Assembly: GCA_025925185.1 (NCBI GenBank)
Contig: JAICLV010000132.1
Span: 1-6,435 of the forward strand
Source of the DNA: Acidothermaceae bacterium
GTDB taxonomy: Bacteria > Actinomycetota > Actinomycetes > Acidothermales > Acidothermaceae
DNA length: 6,435 nt
Reading direction: 5' to 3'
Both the position numbers and the translations under genes were made by a program. Below are positions 5,290 to 6,435 of this stretch, in pieces. Under the pieces are notes generated by a model that had not been told where the DNA came from, did no database searches, and worked only from the letters and a program-made list of their open reading frames with translations. Positions within the stretch are counted from its first letter, which is position 1; every line of letters starts with the position of its first letter.

Positions 5290-6435
5290 CTAAGTGCGAG
5301 GCTTCTCGCGCAGCTCGTACGTCTCGATCACGTCGTCCACCTTGATGTCGTTGAACGACCCGAGGCCGATACCGCACTCGTAGCCCTCGCGCACCTCGGT
5401 CGCGTCGTCCTTGAAGCGCTTGAGCGACTCGATGGTGAGGTGCTCGTTGACGACGACGCCGTCGCGCACCAACCGCGCCTTGGAGTTTCGGGTGATGGTG
5501 CCCGAGCGCACCAGCGCGCCGGCGATGTTGCCGAACTTGCTGGAGCGGAACACCTCGCGGATCTCGGCGGTGCCGAGCTGCGCCTCCTCGAACTCCGGCT
5601 TGAGCAGGCCCTTGAGCGCCGCCTCGACTTCGTCGATCGCCTGGTAGATCACCGAGTAGTAGCGGACGTCGACACCCTCGCGCTCGGCCAGCTCGCGTGC
5701 CTTGCCCTCGGGCCGCACGTTGTAGCCGATGATGATCGCGTCGGAGGCGACGGCCAGCATCACGTTGTTCTCGGTGATGGCGCCGACGCCGCGGTCGATG
5801 ACCTTAAGGTCGACATCTTCGCCGACGTCGATCTTCAGCAGCGCGTCCTCGAGCGCCTCGACCGAACCCGACACGTCGCCCTTGAGGATGAGCCGAAGCT
5901 CGGCCACCTCGCCCTTTTCCATGCGAGCCAGGATGTCCTCGAGGCTGCGCCGACTGCGGTTGGCCGCCAGCTGGGCGTTGCGCTCGCGCGCCGCCCGCCG
6001 CTCGGCGATCTGCCGGGCGACGCGGTCTTCGGGGACGACGAGGAAGTTGTCGCCCGCGTCGGGGACGCTGGTGAAGCCGAGCACCTGCACCGGCCGCGAC
6101 GGCCCGGCCTCATCGACCGGCTCGCCGAACTCGTCGAGCATGGCCCGCACGCGGCCGAACGCCTCGCCCGCGACGACGGAGTCGCCGACGTGCAGCGTGC
6201 CGCGCTGCACGAGCACGGTCGCCACCGGGCCGCGGCCGCGGTCGAGATGAGCCTCGATCGCCACACCCTGGGCGTCTTGCTCAGCGTTGGCCCGCATGTC
6301 AAGCGCGGCGTCGGCCGTGAGCAGGATCGCCTCGAGCAGGTGGTCGATGTTCAGGTTCGACTTGGCCGAGACGTCGACGAACATGGTGTCGCCGCCGTAC
6401 TCCTCGGCCACCAGGCCGTATTCCGTGAGCTGCCC
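5290..6435 (-). CDS. infB: Translation initiation factor IF-2, C-terminal 381 residues; starts outside the window
   Basis: IF-2 is the GTPase that delivers fMet-tRNA to the 30S P site and promotes 50S joining. The fragment begins in frame at the window edge ([19 protein letters not shown]) near the end of the G domain, with the G5 motif SAK at residues 23-25. Beta-barrel domain II follows (about 56-140; [20 protein letters not shown]), then a charged helical linker ([10 protein letters not shown]), domain III (about 183-278; [19 protein letters not shown] and the [19 protein letters not shown] helix) and the fMet-tRNA-binding C2 domain (about 286-378; [17 protein letters not shown], ending [14 protein letters not shown]). 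The P-loop and N-terminal extension lie outside the window. The stop is TAG at 5290-5292. No frameshift or missing segment is seen. A 223-base structured gap separates it from the DUF503 gene. Confidence 0.97.
   Translation of the reverse strand, partial: GQLTEYGLVAEEYGGDTMFVDVSAKSNLNIDHLLEAILLTADAALDMRANAEQDAQGVAIEAHLDRGRGPVATVLVQRGTLHVGDSVVAGEAFGRVRAMLDEFGEPVDEAGPSRPVQVLGFTSVPDAGDNFLVVPEDRVARQIAERRAARERNAQLAANRSRRSLEDILARMEKGEVAELRLILKGDVSGSVEALEDALLKIDVGEDVDLKVIDRGVGAITENNVMLAVASDAIIIGYNVRPEGKARELAEREGVDVRYYSVIYQAIDEVEAALKGLLKPEFEEAQLGTAEIREVFRSSKFGNIAGALVRSGTITRNSKARLVRDGVVVNEHLTIESLKRFKDDATEVREGYECGIGLGSFNDIKVDDVIETYELREKPRT

Noticed and set aside
1..6435. Mobile element, phage, CRISPR or defence system
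   Set aside because: All coding sequence is explained by core translation, RNA and flavin genes in a conserved order; there is no transposase, integrase, tRNA gene or spaced repeat array. The only repeat-rich stretch is the infB-DUF503 gap, which has no coding content of its own.

Overview
The window is a GC-rich stretch that looks chromosomal and actinobacterial. This rests on strong G/C bias, frequent GTG starts, and S15, IF-2 and PNPase sequences of the actinobacterial type. I cannot name the genus. Every gene I can support is on the minus strand, so transcription runs from high to low coordinates.

In transcription order the genes are: infB (3' part, entering at 6435 and ending at 5290), a DUF503/YlxP gene (5066-4770), rbfA (4770-4345), truB (4338-3436), ribF (3259-2291), rpsO (2155-1886) and pnp (1671 to the window edge). 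This is the conserved nusA-infB cluster order, as in Bacillus subtilis infB-ylxP-rbfA-truB-ribC-rpsO-pnpA. DUF503, rbfA and truB are tightly packed, with a 1-base overlap and then a 6-base gap. The other junctions have gaps of 223, 176, 135 and 214 bases. No gene-free stretch exceeds 300 bases.

The genes share a translation and RNA-maturation theme. IF-2 places initiator tRNA. RbfA matures the 30S subunit. TruB makes pseudouridine 55 in tRNA. S15 nucleates the 30S platform. PNPase degrades and processes RNA. RibF makes FMN and FAD and is a conserved passenger of the cluster. Four of the five complete or 5'-complete genes other than DUF503 and rbfA use GTG starts (pnp, rpsO, ribF, truB), and for rpsO and ribF the true start lies inside a longer open frame.

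The least ordinary part is the infB-DUF503 gap. It holds two long perfect inverted repeats (12-bp and 14-bp arms), a weaker third one, and a tandem hexamer tract. The rpsO-pnp gap holds a long stem-loop placed where RNase III processing is known in other bacteria. I found no phage, insertion sequence, CRISPR, RNA gene or evidently new multi-gene system. This is essentially a housekeeping locus with some interesting intergenic structure.
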